Part shown: in pieces, positions 1-8,646 of the stretch
Layout of the letters: every line of letters begins with the position of its first letter
Position numbering within the stretch: position 1 is the first letter of the stretch
Origin: Clostridia bacterium
Lineage (GTDB): Bacteria; Bacillota_A; Clostridia; Christensenellales; Aristaeellaceae
Reading direction: 5' to 3'
NCBI GenBank assembly: GCA_017481065.1
Contig: JAFUPT010000081.1
Span: 1-25,737, forward strand
Length of the DNA: 25,737 nucleotides
Notes under the pieces: model-generated
Told to the model about the DNA's origin: nothing
What the model saw: the letters and a program-made list of their open reading frames with translations, nothing else
Database searches by the model: none
Program-made: the position numbers and the translations under genes

Positions 1-782
<782 letters not shown>

Positions 783-799
783 TTAGAAGAAGTGGGCTG

Positions 800-1369
800 T
801 TAATCAGCGCATACCTTGACCATTGCATAACGAATGATCTTGTCCTTGACTCTGTAGCCCTTCTGGAATACCTCCAGAATCTTGCCGGGTTCATCGCCGG
901 CTTCGCGCATCACTGCATTGTGCAGCTCGGGATCAAACTGCTCGCCGAGGGAGGGAACCTCCTCGAAGCCGAAGCGCTTGAGCCCTTCCAGCAGGGAATT
1001 AAGGGTCATTTTCACGCCGTCCACAACGCCCGCCTGTTCGCCTGCCTTTTCGCCCGCCTCAATGGCGCGCTCCAGGTTATCGATCGAGGGCAGGATGGCC
1101 GCGAGGGCTTCGCGAACGCCGTCTTCATAGCCGTCGGCGCGGGCCGTCTGGTTGCGGCGCTTGAAGTTCTGGAAATCGGCCTGGGTGCGGCGGAGGGAAT
1201 CCAGGTATTCATCCCTCTGGGAAACCGCCAGCTCCAGCGCCGCCTGCCACTGTTCGATGGTGGCCTCCGGCTGCTGTTCCTCGGCAGCCTGTTCAGTCGC
1301 CTCGGTCTCTACGGTCTCCGGCGCCTTCTCCTCCGGCGCGGGGGTTGCTTTGTTGTCCTTCTTCTTCAT
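800..1369 (-). CDS. grpE: Nucleotide exchange factor GrpE
   Basis: GrpE is the dimeric cofactor that releases ADP from DnaK. The protein has 189 residues, a normal length. An acidic, low-complexity N-terminus of about 45 residues rich in Glu, Ala and Thr is followed by a long coiled coil (about 50-105, including the QRDEYLDSLRRTQADFQNFKRR stretch around residues 52-73). The C-terminal beta domain carries the conserved G-F-E-E-V, F-D-P-E-L-H-N-A-V and G-Y-x-x-x-D-K-I-I-R-x-A-M-V-K-V pattern. The start at 1369 has AAAGGA upstream. It lies 24 nt after hrcA and 80 nt before dnaK, so it should be co-transcribed under HrcA/CIRCE control. The longer frames overlapping it on the opposite strand are shadows. 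Confidence 0.97.
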   Translation of the reverse strand: MKKKDNKATPAPEEKAPETVETEATEQAAEEQQPEATIEQWQAALELAVSQRDEYLDSLRRTQADFQNFKRRNQTARADGYEDGVREALAAILPSIDNLERAIEAGEKAGEQAGVVDGVKMTLNSLLEGLKRFGFEEVPSLGEQFDPELHNAVMREAGDEPGKILEVFQKGYRVKDKIIRYAMVKVCAD

Positions 1370-1393
1370 GATAAGTCCTTTCCAAATATGAGG

Positions 1394-2422
1394 TTATGCT
1401 TTTCTGTTGGACAGTAACTCGCTCACTGCCCGGCTCATGAATTCCAGCACGGGAATCACGCGGTTGTAGTTCATGCGGGTGGGGCCGATGATGCCCAAGG
1501 TTCCGGTGGCCTGGTCGCCCACCCGATACTGGGCGGTAACGATGGAGCAATCGCTCATCTCCGGCACATCGTTTTCCGCGCCGATGCGGATGGTGACCTC
1601 CATGCCGCCGCTGCGGCCGATCAGCCTGCGCAGCGTATCCTTGGATTCCAGCACGGCGAGGAAATTCTTGGCCTTCTGCACATCGCTGTACTCGGGATAA
1701 TTCAAGAGCTTCGAACTTCCGCCGATCACCACATCCGTGGGATCATCCGCCTCCAGCTTCTTTTCGATCACCCGCAGGGCCTCGCCCATCAGGCGGCGGT
1801 TGTTCTCGGTATCCCGCAGCAGCTCGGAAAAGGTCTGCCGCACGGCCTCCAGGGGCTTGTTTGCCAGCCGCTGGGTGAGCATGCGGGAGATGGAATAAAG
1901 ATCATCCGCATCCAGCCCATCGGGCACCCGGATCACCGCATCCTTCACGATGCCGAGGTTGGTCACAATGATCATCAGCGCCGTATTTTCAGCCACCGGC
2001 ACCAGCTGGATGTGGCGGATGCGCAGGGTGCCGAGCTTCGGGGCAACGATCACGGAGGTGTACTGCGTGGCGTCTGCCAGTACCTGTGCCGCGCTTCGGA
2101 TCACACCGTCCACCTGGGCGCTCCTTGCCTGCATGTAGCCATGCATCTGCTCCCGCTCATCGTTGGAGAGCTTTCCCACCTTCAGCAGCCGGTCCACATA
2201 CAGGCGGTATGCCTTATCGCTGGGAACGCGGCCCGCGGAGGTGTGGGGCTGGTCGAGGTAGCCCAGCTCCTCCAGATCGCTCATCTCATTTCGGATGGTA
2301 GCCGGTGAAAAGCCCACGCCGGATTTGCGGGATATGGTTCTGGAGCCCACGGGCATCGCGGTGGTGATGTAGTCGTCAATGATGGCCTGCAGGATCAGAA
2401 ATTTTCTGTCGTCCAGCTGCAT
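1394..2422 (-). CDS. hrcA: Heat-inducible transcription repressor HrcA
   Basis: HrcA binds CIRCE and represses class I heat-shock genes. Its folding depends on GroEL, which links repression to chaperone supply. The 342-residue product has an N-terminal winged helix (about 1-75; VGSRTISRKSGVGFSPATIR and the SDLEELGYLDQPHTSAGRVP turn) followed by the GAF-like HrcA domain and a C-terminal segment ending near YNRVIPVLEFMSRAVSELL. I chose the ATG at 2420-2422 (MQLDDRKF) because an AAGGAGG site sits 8 nt upstream. The frame stays open 15 codons further, but nothing supports starting there. It is the first gene of hrcA-grpE-dnaK, and its own promoter carries a perfect CIRCE, so it should be autorepressed. 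Confidence 0.97.
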   Translation of the reverse strand: MQLDDRKFLILQAIIDDYITTAMPVGSRTISRKSGVGFSPATIRNEMSDLEELGYLDQPHTSAGRVPSDKAYRLYVDRLLKVGKLSNDEREQMHGYMQARSAQVDGVIRSAAQVLADATQYTSVIVAPKLGTLRIRHIQLVPVAENTALMIIVTNLGIVKDAVIRVPDGLDADDLYSISRMLTQRLANKPLEAVRQTFSELLRDTENNRRLMGEALRVIEKKLEADDPTDVVIGGSSKLLNYPEYSDVQKAKNFLAVLESKDTLRRLIGRSGGMEVTIRIGAENDVPEMSDCSIVTAQYRVGDQATGTLGIIGPTRMNYNRVIPVLEFMSRAVSELLSNRKA

Positions 2423-2453
2423 CGGGCATTCCTCCTTTCCGGCTTCCAGGCTG

Positions 2454-2480
2454 TTAGCACTCAACAAGACCGAGTGCTAA
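2454..2480. promoter_or_regulatory. CIRCE operator (HrcA binding site)
   Basis: Perfect consensus inverted repeat: TTAGCACTC (2454-2462), a 9-nt spacer and GAGTGCTAA (2472-2480). It sits 32 nt upstream of the hrcA start and just downstream of the predicted -10, the normal place for HrcA repression. A further half site lies at 2495-2503. Confidence 0.97.
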
Positions 2481-2491
2481 CGTCTGAATAT

Positions 2492-2520
2492 AATTTAGCA
2501 CTCGCCGCCGGATTTGTCAA
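2492..2520 (-). promoter_or_regulatory. Promoter of hrcA-grpE-dnaK
   Basis: Read on the minus strand, TTGACA (2520-2515) is followed after 17 nt by TAAATT (2497-2492). The -35 is consensus and the -10 is weak. An extra CIRCE half site, TTAGCACTC on the plus strand at 2495-2503, overlaps the -10 and lies 14 nt from the main operator. The 2521-2664 stretch towards rpmE holds no gene I can support. Confidence 0.75.
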
Positions 2521-2664
2521 TAGTCTCGGGCAGAAAAATTGTAAAAAATAAGTTTGCCCGCCTTTCCGGGGCGTTTCTTCCTTTATAGAATTGTTTTTCT
2601 CTGAATCGCAGCCTTTTATCCCCAGGATTTAACCCTGAGCGATTGTAAAAACATGGCGAAACTG

Positions 2665-2693
2665 TTGAATCCCGGGACATTATGTGCTATAAT
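2665..2693 (+). promoter_or_regulatory. Promoter of rpmE
   Basis: TTGAAT (2665-2670), a 17-nt spacer and a consensus TATAAT (2688-2693). The leader to the rpmE start is about 65 nt and contains a small inverted repeat, CCGG(A)...(T)CCGG, around 2728-2747. It could fold, but I do not recognise it as a known regulatory RNA. Confidence 0.75.
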
Positions 2694-2765
2694 TTCAGTT
2701 GTGTGATTAATCGGATGCCAGATACGCCGGAGATCTGACAGTCCGGTTAGAGTGAGGTGAAATCC

Positions 2766-2963
2766 ATGAAAGAGAATATCCATCCGAATTACGGCAAGGC
2801 AATCGTTCGCTGCGTTTGCGGCGAAACCTTTGAGACGGGCTCCGTGAAGAAGGAACTGCGCGTAGATATCTGCTCTAAGTGCCATCCTTTCTATACCGGT
2901 AAGCAGAAGCTGGTTGATACCGGCGGACGTGTAGACCGCTTCAAGAAGCGCTACGGCATGTAA
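2766..2963 (+). CDS. rpmE: 50S ribosomal protein L31 (zinc-binding type)
   Basis: A 65-residue ribosomal protein of the large subunit. It begins [20 protein letters not shown], shows the CxC pair near residues 16-18 and [12 protein letters not shown] near 37-48, and ends DRFKKRYGM. The four cysteines mark the zinc-containing (C+) paralogue. An in-frame GTG three codons earlier exists, but the ATG at 2766 sits properly behind GAGGTG and matches the family start. It is a single-gene unit, with its own promoter upstream and two hairpin terminators downstream. Confidence 0.97.
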   Translation: MKENIHPNYGKAIVRCVCGETFETGSVKKELRVDICSKCHPFYTGKQKLVDTGGRVDRFKKRYGM

Positions 2964-2970
2964 GAAGAAA

Positions 2971-3003
2971 AGCACCGGGAGGCTTGGCTTTCCGGTGTTT
3001 TTT
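2971..3003 (+). terminator. Rho-independent terminator after rpmE
   Basis: Arms CACCGG (2973-2978) and CCGGTG (2992-2997), followed by six T residues. It begins about 8 nt after the rpmE stop codon. Confidence 0.85.
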
Positions 3004-3033
3004 CCCTGTCCAATGCGCGATTGGCAAAGATCA

Positions 3034-3069
3034 CAGCAGACCGACCATTCGCGCCGGTCTGCTGTTTTT
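3034..3069 (+). terminator. Second rho-independent terminator after rpmE
   Basis: Perfect 10-bp arms CAGCAGACCG (3034-3043) and CGGTCTGCTG (3055-3064), with an 11-nt loop and a TTTTT tail. It is a second, independent hairpin about 30 nt beyond the first. Confidence 0.85.
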
Positions 3070-3139
3070 ATTTCATAAGAACCGGGTTTGAATTGGCGGC
3101 GTGCGATACGCTGTTCCAAGAAAAGGAGGCGAATGCAAG

Positions 3140-4060
3140 ATGGCGAAGCGCAAACACTTCGGCGGAACCCCCGTTTCCGAGGGCGTACGGCTGGAAGTCG
3201 GCAAATACACCGTGTTCGCGGTGCGCAAGGCGGATAAGGATATCGCCATGCGCATGCGCCGGGAACCGAGGGAGTTTTTGCGCGTCATGATGCGCATACC
3301 CTTCCTGCGGGGCGCAGTTCGCCTGGTGCGGGATGTTTACCGCTTCTTTGACGGCATCGCCGAATCCGCAGAATTCAAGCCCCAGCGCGTGGTGCGCGGC
3401 ACGAATGCAGAGCGCGGCCTCGCCCGCTTCCTGCATGTGCATCCCCAGAGCATCGTAACCCTCACCAGCGCGGTATTGCTGGTTTTGATCACCTTTGTGT
3501 GCCTGTACGCCGCGCCGCTGGGCGCGGAGGCCCTGCTGGAGGACGCCGCCTCCCTCTCCCGCGCATGGGTCAACGGCATCGTATGCGCGGTGCGGGTAAT
3601 CGGTTTCCTCGCCGCCGTGGGGCTCACGGGGCGCCTGCGGGTGTTCAACAGGCTGCTGATGTACCGCTGCGCCATCAACAAGGTGACCAACTGCTACGAA
3701 TGCGGCGGCAAGCTCACCCCCGAAAATGCGGCCCGCTATCCCAGGTATGCCCGCCGCAGCGAGCCCGCCTTCCTGATCAGCGTGGTAGGCATCTCCCTGG
3801 TGCTGTTTTCGCTGCTGCGAATTGATAATATGCTGCTGAGCATTGTTCTTCGGCTGCTGGTCATACTCGGCGTGGCGGCGGTGCTGAACGAGCCCTTCTC
3901 CGCGCTGGAAGTGGCGGAGCTGAACTGGGCAACGCGCATCCTGCGCACACCCATCGACTGGATGCAGCATATGACGACACTGGAGCCCCATCCCCAGATG
4001 CTGGAGCTCACGGTGTGCGCCTTCCGGGCCGCGTTGGGCGAGCTCGATGAAGAGAAATGA
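3140..4060 (+). CDS. DUF1385-like membrane protein
   Basis: A 306-residue protein of unknown function. The opening KHFGGTPVSEGVRLEVGKYTVFAVRK, followed by IPFLRGAVRLVRDVY, fits the DUF1385 pattern (GGQAVIEGVMMR..AVR..P.LRG). That family commonly precedes prmC and prfA in Clostridia. The usual GGQAVIEGVMMR core is altered here, so this is a diverged member. Hydrophobic segments at about residues 105-127, 140-160, 210-228 and 232-250 suggest an integral membrane protein with a small cytosolic CYECGGKL knuckle near residue 186. The ATG at 3140 is chosen for the AAGGAGG about 10 nt upstream. prmC follows after 24 nt, so the two are probably co-transcribed. The name rests on motif resemblance plus gene order. 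Confidence 0.75.
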   Translation: MAKRKHFGGTPVSEGVRLEVGKYTVFAVRKADKDIAMRMRREPREFLRVMMRIPFLRGAVRLVRDVYRFFDGIAESAEFKPQRVVRGTNAERGLARFLHVHPQSIVTLTSAVLLVLITFVCLYAAPLGAEALLEDAASLSRAWVNGIVCAVRVIGFLAAVGLTGRLRVFNRLLMYRCAINKVTNCYECGGKLTPENAARYPRYARRSEPAFLISVVGISLVLFSLLRIDNMLLSIVLRLLVILGVAAVLNEPFSALEVAELNWATRILRTPIDWMQHMTTLEPHPQMLELTVCAFRAALGELDEEK

Positions 4061-4084
4061 CAACTATTTGAGAGGTGACTCTGT

Positions 4085-4921
4085 TTGACCATTTCTGAAT
4101 GGTTAAAGGGCGCGAAGGAGGCGCTGGAGCAGTCCGGATGTCCGGACCCGGCGGTGGATTCGCGCTGGATTGCGGAGGATGTGCTCCACATGTCCCCTTC
4201 GGCGCTGCGCTTCGAGGCAAACAATGTGCCCGGCGCCCAGCAGCTGGCGGAAATGAACGAATGCCTGCGCCGCCGCATGCAGGGCGAGCCGGTGCAGTAC
4301 ATCCTAAAGCGCGCGGATTTCATGGGCCTGCAGCTCTATGTGGATAGCCGCGTGCTGATTCCCCGGCAGGATACCGAAACCCTCGTGGAGGCCGCGATTG
4401 TGGAACTCCAGAGCATGCGGGAGCCCAGCGTGCTGGATATGTGCGCGGGCAGCGGCGCCATCGGCCTGTCCATCAAAACCCTGGTGCCCCGCGCGGAAGT
4501 AACCCTGACCGATGTGAGCCAGGGCGCGCTGGAGGTTGTCAGGAAGAACGCCCACGACCTCGGCGCGGAGGTAAGCATCCGCCAGGGCGACCTCTTCAAG
4601 GCCGTCGGCCGGGAGAAATTTGACCTCATCGTATCCAATCCCCCCTACATTCCCCGGGCGGATATGGCGGAACTGCAGAGGGAAGTGACCTTCGAGCCGG
4701 GCATCGCCCTCGACGGCGGCCTGGACGGGCTGGACTTCTACCGCCGCATCGCTGCCGACGCGGGCAAGCATTTAAAGCCCGGCGGCTGCATCTACCTGGA
4801 AGTGGGCGCGGGCGAGGCCCAGAGCGTGAAGGAACTGCTGGAAAGCCAGCTGAACTGCCGCCATGCCGGCGTGATCGCCGATCTGAACGGCATCGAGCGC
4901 ATCGTTTGGGCGAGGACATAA
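4085..4921 (+). CDS. prmC: Peptide chain release factor N5-glutamine methyltransferase PrmC
   Basis: PrmC (HemK) uses S-adenosylmethionine to methylate the glutamine of the GGQ motif in release factors, which speeds peptide release. The 278-residue protein has an N-terminal helical domain (1-80), the SAM-binding motif DMCAGSGAIG at about 118-127 and the diagnostic SNPPYIP at about 184-190. The length is normal. The start is a TTG at 4085 behind GAGAGGTGA; no better-placed ATG exists upstream of the conserved region. Its substrate gene prfA begins 16 nt downstream, the classic prmC-prfA pairing, although the order is often reversed in other phyla. Confidence 0.95.
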   Translation: MTISEWLKGAKEALEQSGCPDPAVDSRWIAEDVLHMSPSALRFEANNVPGAQQLAEMNECLRRRMQGEPVQYILKRADFMGLQLYVDSRVLIPRQDTETLVEAAIVELQSMREPSVLDMCAGSGAIGLSIKTLVPRAEVTLTDVSQGALEVVRKNAHDLGAEVSIRQGDLFKAVGREKFDLIVSNPPYIPRADMAELQREVTFEPGIALDGGLDGLDFYRRIAADAGKHLKPGGCIYLEVGAGEAQSVKELLESQLNCRHAGVIADLNGIERIVWART

Positions 4922-4936
4922 CAATAAGGAGAAACC

Positions 4937-6028
4937 ATGGCTGAACTCTCTTTTAATGAACAGGAAAGAATTGCACGCCAGCTTGAGGCCATCGAGGGCC
5001 GCTTTGAAGAACTCTCCATCCGCATCACGCTGCCCGAGGTCATCTCGGACAGCGCGCTGTTTACCCGGCTGATGCGGGAGCACTCCGATATGGAGGAACT
5101 GAACGCCATCGCTGTGGAATACCGCCGCCTGCGGGAGGAGATCGAGGCAGCCAAGGAGCTGCTCGCCGACCCCGATATGCGGGAAATGGCCGAAGAGGAG
5201 CTTTCTGAACTCAATGTCCGCTATGCCGAAAAGACCCAGGAAGCCCGCATCGCCCTGCTGCCCAAGGACCCGGACGACAACAAAAACGCCGTCCTTGAAG
5301 TGCGCGCGGGCGCGGGCGGCGATGAAGCCGGCCTGTTTGCCGCGGAGCTGCTGCGCATGTACATGCACTATGCATCCGCCCACGGCTGGAAGACCGAGCT
5401 CATCGAGGACGGCTCCACCGAGCTCGGCGGCATCAAGGAGAGCGTGGCGCTGATCCAGGGAAAGAATGTTTTCCAGAAGCTGAAATATGAATCCGGCGTG
5501 CACCGGGTACAGCGCGTGCCGGTCACTGAATCCACCGGCCGCATCCATACCTCCACCGCCACCGTGGCGGTTCTTCCCGAAGCGGAGGATGTGGAGATCG
5601 AAGTGAACATGAATGACCTGCGCATCGATACCTACCGCGCATCCGGCGCGGGCGGACAGCACGTTAACCGCACCGATTCCGCCGTGCGCATCACCCACAT
5701 TCCCACCGGGCTCGTGGTCACCAGTCAGGACCAGCGCAGCCAGATCCAGAACCGGGAAAAGGCCATGCGCGTGCTCAAGTCCCGCCTGTATGATATGCAG
5801 CGCCAGAAGCAGCAGAGCGAATACGCCGACCAGCGCAAGGGCCAGGTCGGCACCGGCGACCGCTCGGAGCGCATCCGCACCTACAATTTCCCCCAGGGCC
5901 GCGTCACCGACCACCGCATCGGCCTCACCCTGTATAAGATCGATAACATCATCAACGGCGATCTGGATGAAATCATCGATGCGCTGACCCTCGCGGAGCA
6001 GACCGCGCTCTTGCAGGAAGAAAACTAA
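4937..6028 (+). CDS. prfA: Peptide chain release factor 1
   Basis: RF1 ends translation at UAA and UAG. In the 363-residue protein, domain 1 spans about 1-110. The codon-recognition PxT motif is PVT at about 195-197, within [20 protein letters not shown]. The catalytic GGQ sits at about 239-241 in [19 protein letters not shown]. The C-terminal part is complete and ends in a long helix. The PxT rather than SPF tripeptide separates it from RF2. The start ATG at 4937 follows ATAAGGAGAAACC. It is probably translated from the same mRNA as prmC and the Sua5 gene. Confidence 0.97.
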   Translation: MAELSFNEQERIARQLEAIEGRFEELSIRITLPEVISDSALFTRLMREHSDMEELNAIAVEYRRLREEIEAAKELLADPDMREMAEEELSELNVRYAEKTQEARIALLPKDPDDNKNAVLEVRAGAGGDEAGLFAAELLRMYMHYASAHGWKTELIEDGSTELGGIKESVALIQGKNVFQKLKYESGVHRVQRVPVTESTGRIHTSTATVAVLPEAEDVEIEVNMNDLRIDTYRASGAGGQHVNRTDSAVRITHIPTGLVVTSQDQRSQIQNREKAMRVLKSRLYDMQRQKQQSEYADQRKGQVGTGDRSERIRTYNFPQGRVTDHRIGLTLYKIDNIINGDLDEIIDALTLAEQTALLQEEN

Positions 6029-6047
6029 TCCAAAGAAGGAAATCAAG

Positions 6048-7082
6048 TTGAAAACCCAAGTATTGAAACCCGACAGCGCGGCGCTGGAGCTGGCGGCAGG
6101 GCTGATCCGGAGTGGAAAGCTGGTGGGCATTCCCACGGAGACGGTGTACGGCCTCGGCGCGAACGCCCTCGATCCGGAGGCCGTGGCCAGCATCTTCGAG
6201 GCCAAGGGCCGCCCGGGGGACAACCCGCTGATCGTGCACATCGCCGAAATTTCGGAGCTGCGCCCGCTGATCGCTGCAGAGCCCTCGGAAAATGCCCGGA
6301 AGCTGATGGAAGCCTTCTGGCCGGGTCCGCTCACGCTGATCTTCCCCCGCTCGGAAAAGGTGCCGCTGCGCACCACCGGCGGGCTGAACACCGTGGCCGT
6401 GCGCATGCCGGCCCATCCGGTTGCCCGGGAAGTGATCCGCATGTCCGGCCTTCCCATCGCCGCGCCCAGCGGAAACCGCTCCGGCAGGCCCTCCCCCACC
6501 ACCGCCGCGCACATGTTTGAGGACATGGATGGCCGCATCGACCTGATTCTCGATGGCGGCGAGAGCGATGTGGGCGTGGAATCCACCGTGGTGGACATGA
6601 CGGGCGATGTTCCCCGCATCCTGCGCCCCGGCGGCGTGACTCCCGAGCAAATTGAAGCCGTGTGCGGCGGCTGCATCGTGGATTCCGCCGTGATGCGCCC
6701 GCTCAAAGAAAACGAAAAGCCCCGCTCCCCCGGCATGAAGTACCGCCACTACGCCCCCGCAGGCCAGCTCACCATCTTCCGGGGCAAGCCTGAGAAAGTG
6801 ATCGGGGAAATCTGCGCCACCTATGACCAGGCTCTTTCCGAGGGCCACAGGCCGCTGATTCTCGCCCTGGAGGAGAGCATTCCCCACTACGGAAACCGCA
6901 GGCTGGAATCCCTCGGCAGGGACGCTCAGGAGATGGCCCACGCCATCTTCGCCGCCCTCCGGGACGCCGACCACCTGCATGCCGATGTGATTCTTTCCGA
7001 AGGCATTGAAACCGAGGGCATCGGCCTCGCCGTGATGAACCGGCTGGGCAGGGCCGCAGCCTTCCACATCGTAGAACTCTGA
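6048..7082 (+). CDS. ywlC: L-threonylcarbamoyladenylate synthase (Sua5/YwlC type)
   Basis: This enzyme makes threonylcarbamoyl-AMP from threonine, bicarbonate and ATP, the first step of the t6A37 tRNA modification. The 344-residue length and layout match the two-domain Sua5 form, not the short TsaC. The YrdC domain (about 10-210) has GIPTETVYGLGANA, EAKGRPGDNPLIVHI and APSGNRSGRPSPTTA. The linker SPGMKYRHYAP (about 228-238) leads into the C-terminal Sua5 domain, ending GLAVMNRLGRAAAFHIVEL. The start is a TTG at 6048 behind AAGGAA. It lies 19 nt after prfA and 9 nt before the GNAT gene, so it belongs to the same operon. Confidence 0.95.
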   Translation: MKTQVLKPDSAALELAAGLIRSGKLVGIPTETVYGLGANALDPEAVASIFEAKGRPGDNPLIVHIAEISELRPLIAAEPSENARKLMEAFWPGPLTLIFPRSEKVPLRTTGGLNTVAVRMPAHPVAREVIRMSGLPIAAPSGNRSGRPSPTTAAHMFEDMDGRIDLILDGGESDVGVESTVVDMTGDVPRILRPGGVTPEQIEAVCGGCIVDSAVMRPLKENEKPRSPGMKYRHYAPAGQLTIFRGKPEKVIGEICATYDQALSEGHRPLILALEESIPHYGNRRLESLGRDAQEMAHAIFAALRDADHLHADVILSEGIETEGIGLAVMNRLGRAAAFHIVEL

Positions 7083-7091
7083 GGTACAAGC

Positions 7092-7583
7092 ATGAACATC
7101 ATCATCAAACCCTATTCCCGGGAAATCATAAACGAAGCCAACGCCATCTGGAACCGGGTGGTGGAGGACGGCGTGGCCTTTCCCCAGGAGGAATTCCTGG
7201 ATGTTGAAAGCGGCCATGCATTCTTCTCTGAACAGGATTTCACCGGCATCGCATACGACGCGGATACCGGCGAAGCCGTGGGCCTTTACATACTCCACCC
7301 CAACAACATCGGCCGCTGCGGCCACATCTGCAACGCCAGCTATGCCGTGCGCGCCGACCTGCGGGGCCATCACATCGGCGAGGCGCTGGTTCGCCATTGC
7401 CTTGCAAAAGCCAAGGAGCTGGGCTACGGCGTGCTGCAGTTCAATGCGGTGGTGGCCAGCAACCATTCCGCGCTGCACCTCTATGAAAAGCTGGGCTTCG
7501 TGCGCCTCGGCGTGATTCCCAGGGGCTTCCGCATGAAGGACGGCCACTACGAGGACATCATTCCGCACTATCACGAATTATAA
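7092..7583 (+). CDS. GNAT family N-acetyltransferase
   Basis: A 163-residue acetyl-CoA-dependent acetyltransferase of the GNAT fold; the substrate is unknown. The fold is visible as the acceptor-side strands around 50-70 (GEAVGLYILHP), motif A at about 84-104 (SYAVRADLRGHHIGEALVRHCL) and motif B with NHSALHLYEKLGFVRLGVIPRG around 124-145. The pyrophosphate-binding loop reads RGHHIG, where the usual form is RGxGIG. One glycine is therefore a histidine, which many active members tolerate. It is 9 nt downstream of the Sua5 gene and last in the prmC-prfA-ywlC run. A hairpin region follows. Confidence 0.9.
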   Translation: MNIIIKPYSREIINEANAIWNRVVEDGVAFPQEEFLDVESGHAFFSEQDFTGIAYDADTGEAVGLYILHPNNIGRCGHICNASYAVRADLRGHHIGEALVRHCLAKAKELGYGVLQFNAVVASNHSALHLYEKLGFVRLGVIPRGFRMKDGHYEDIIPHYHEL

Positions 7584-7592
7584 TGTTGAAGG

Positions 7593-7661
7593 TCAGGGGC
7601 GCTGCCCCTGAACCCCCGCTTTCCCCTTGACCCCTCAGAAAAAGGCCGCGATGCGGCCTTT
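7593..7661. terminator. Two hairpins between GNAT and NUDIX genes, probable terminator
   Basis: Hairpin one has arms TCAGGGGC (7593-7600) and GCCCCTGA (7604-7611) with a GCT loop. Hairpin two has arms AAAGGCCGC (7641-7649) and GCGGCCTTT (7653-7661). The AAAAA before hairpin two gives a T tract only on the minus strand. It is therefore a plausible terminator, but weaker in the plus direction. Confidence 0.55.
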
Positions 7662-7684
7662 CAGAATTTACAGGAGGAAATGGC

Positions 7685-8155
7685 ATGGATATCAGCTTCA
7701 GAACCGAACAGGGAAGATTCAATTACCGCGTCTGTGCAGTGATGCTGCGCGAAGGCAAGCTGCTGACCATGCAGGATGAACTTTCCCCCTATTCCTACCT
7801 GCCCGGCGGGCGGGTAAAGATGCATGAAACGGCGGAAGACGCCATCCGGCGGGAAATCCGGGAGGAACTGCACATTTCCGTGCAGCCGGAGCGCCCGCTG
7901 TGGCTCTGCCAATCCTTCTTCACGGACGCCGCCAACAGGGAGCGCTACCACGAAATTTGCCTGTATTACCTTGTGGATGCTTCCGATAACCTGCCGCACG
8001 GCAGCTTTTCCATCCCGGATAACGGACATGAACACATCTTCACATGGGTTTCCCTTCCAGAATTGAAGGATTTCAATCTTGTTCCTGAATTTATCAAGGA
8101 AAAAATATGGAAGCTGCCGGAGAAGATCGAGTTCATTACAGAGGCGCAGATATGA
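7685..8155 (+). CDS. NUDIX hydrolase
   Basis: A 156-residue hydrolase that probably cleaves a nucleoside diphosphate linked to another group; the substrate is not known. The Nudix box lies at about residues 42-64: GRVKMHETAEDAIRREIREE, then LHI. It matches Gx5Ex7REUxEExGU except that the last glycine is histidine. The metal-binding REIREE is intact. The protein otherwise looks like the MutT-like NUDIX proteins common in Bacillota, with a YSYLPGGRV lead-in. The start ATG at 7685 follows CAGGAGGAAATGGC. Its stop overlaps the start of the RAYT gene by 4 nt (ATGA), suggesting translational coupling. Confidence 0.9.
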   Translation: MDISFRTEQGRFNYRVCAVMLREGKLLTMQDELSPYSYLPGGRVKMHETAEDAIRREIREELHISVQPERPLWLCQSFFTDAANRERYHEICLYYLVDASDNLPHGSFSIPDNGHEHIFTWVSLPELKDFNLVPEFIKEKIWKLPEKIEFITEAQI

Positions 8156-8646
8156 AGCTACCGAAAAGAAAGCACATCCGCCTGAAGGATTATGATTACG
8201 GGCAGGGCGGGGCATATTTCATTACGATCTGCACCAAAGACCGTGAACCCCTGCTCGGAACAATACCTGTAGGGCGGGATGCCCACATCCCGCCGCAAAC
8301 CAAACTATCTGCCATCGGCGGAATTGCGGATAGGCATATCCGGAAGATAAACGATGTATATTCCACCACACAGGTGGAGAAATACATTATTATGCCGAAC
8401 CATATTCACTTGCTTCTTGTTCTGGCAGATAACACCGATTCAGACGGCGGGATGTGGGCATCCCGCCCTACGATTCAAACCATTGTTCGTTCATTCAAAA
8501 CAATGGTCACCAAAGAAATCGGTCACTCCATCTGGCAGGCATCGTTTTTTGACCACATCATCCGTGATGAAGATGAATTCCTTGCAGTTTGGAAATACAT
8601 TGATGAAAACCCACTGAAATGGGAATTGGATGAACTCCATGTATAA
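8152..8646 (+). CDS. REP-associated tyrosine transposase (RAYT, IS200-like Y1 family)
   Basis: A 164-residue HUH nuclease-fold protein of the Y1 transposase group. RAYTs act on REP palindromes carrying a 5' GTAG. The sequence begins MKLPKRKHIRLKDYDYGQGG, then AYFITICTKDRE. The HUH pair is in MPNHIHLLLV (H84, H86), and the family tail reads TIVRSFKTMVTKEI...WQASFFDHIIRDEDEF...YIDENPLKWELDEL. The ATG at 8152 is chosen because the frame's earlier start has no family similarity. Two stretches, VGRDAHIPP (about 40-48) and GGMWASRPT (about 99-107), are encoded by REP-like palindromes lying in frame within the gene. At the FFDH position many relatives have Tyr or His, so I cannot assign the catalytic tyrosine. 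It overlaps the NUDIX stop and is convergent with gyrA. Confidence 0.88.
   Translation: MKLPKRKHIRLKDYDYGQGGAYFITICTKDREPLLGTIPVGRDAHIPPQTKLSAIGGIADRHIRKINDVYSTTQVEKYIIMPNHIHLLLVLADNTDSDGGMWASRPTIQTIVRSFKTMVTKEIGHSIWQASFFDHIIRDEDEFLAVWKYIDENPLKWELDELHV
8269..8295 (+). repeat. REP-like palindrome 1 (GTAG plus hairpin) inside the RAYT gene
   Basis: GTAG followed by arms GGCGGGATG and CATCCCGCC with a CCCA loop. This is the GTAG-plus-hairpin layout known for RAYT substrates. All 27 nt recur in inverted orientation at 8445-8471. Confidence 0.85.
8445..8471 (-). repeat. REP-like palindrome 2 (inverted copy) inside the RAYT gene
   Basis: Exact 27-nt reverse complement of 8269-8295, with a GTAG at its minus-strand 5' end and a 9-bp stem. 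The two copies face each other 149 nt apart, like the paired REPs of a BIME or REPIN. Confidence 0.85.

Noticed and set aside
2616..3119. 167-codon minus-strand frame opposite rpmE
   Set aside because: It runs across the rpmE promoter, gene and both terminators; rpmE is certain.
3068..4063. 331-codon minus-strand frame opposite the DUF1385-like gene
   Set aside because: Low-complexity His/Gln/Ala-rich shadow. The plus-strand gene has a good ribosome binding site and family motifs.
4772..6736. Long minus-strand frame opposite prfA and the Sua5 gene (654 codons), and its neighbour at 5973-7574
   Set aside because: Both lie antisense to well-identified genes and have shadow-type composition, with no domain and no ribosome binding site.
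8269..8471. The two GC-rich palindromes considered as terminators within the gene
   Set aside because: No T tracts follow. They are identical inverted copies with GTAG at the foot, which fits REP elements better.
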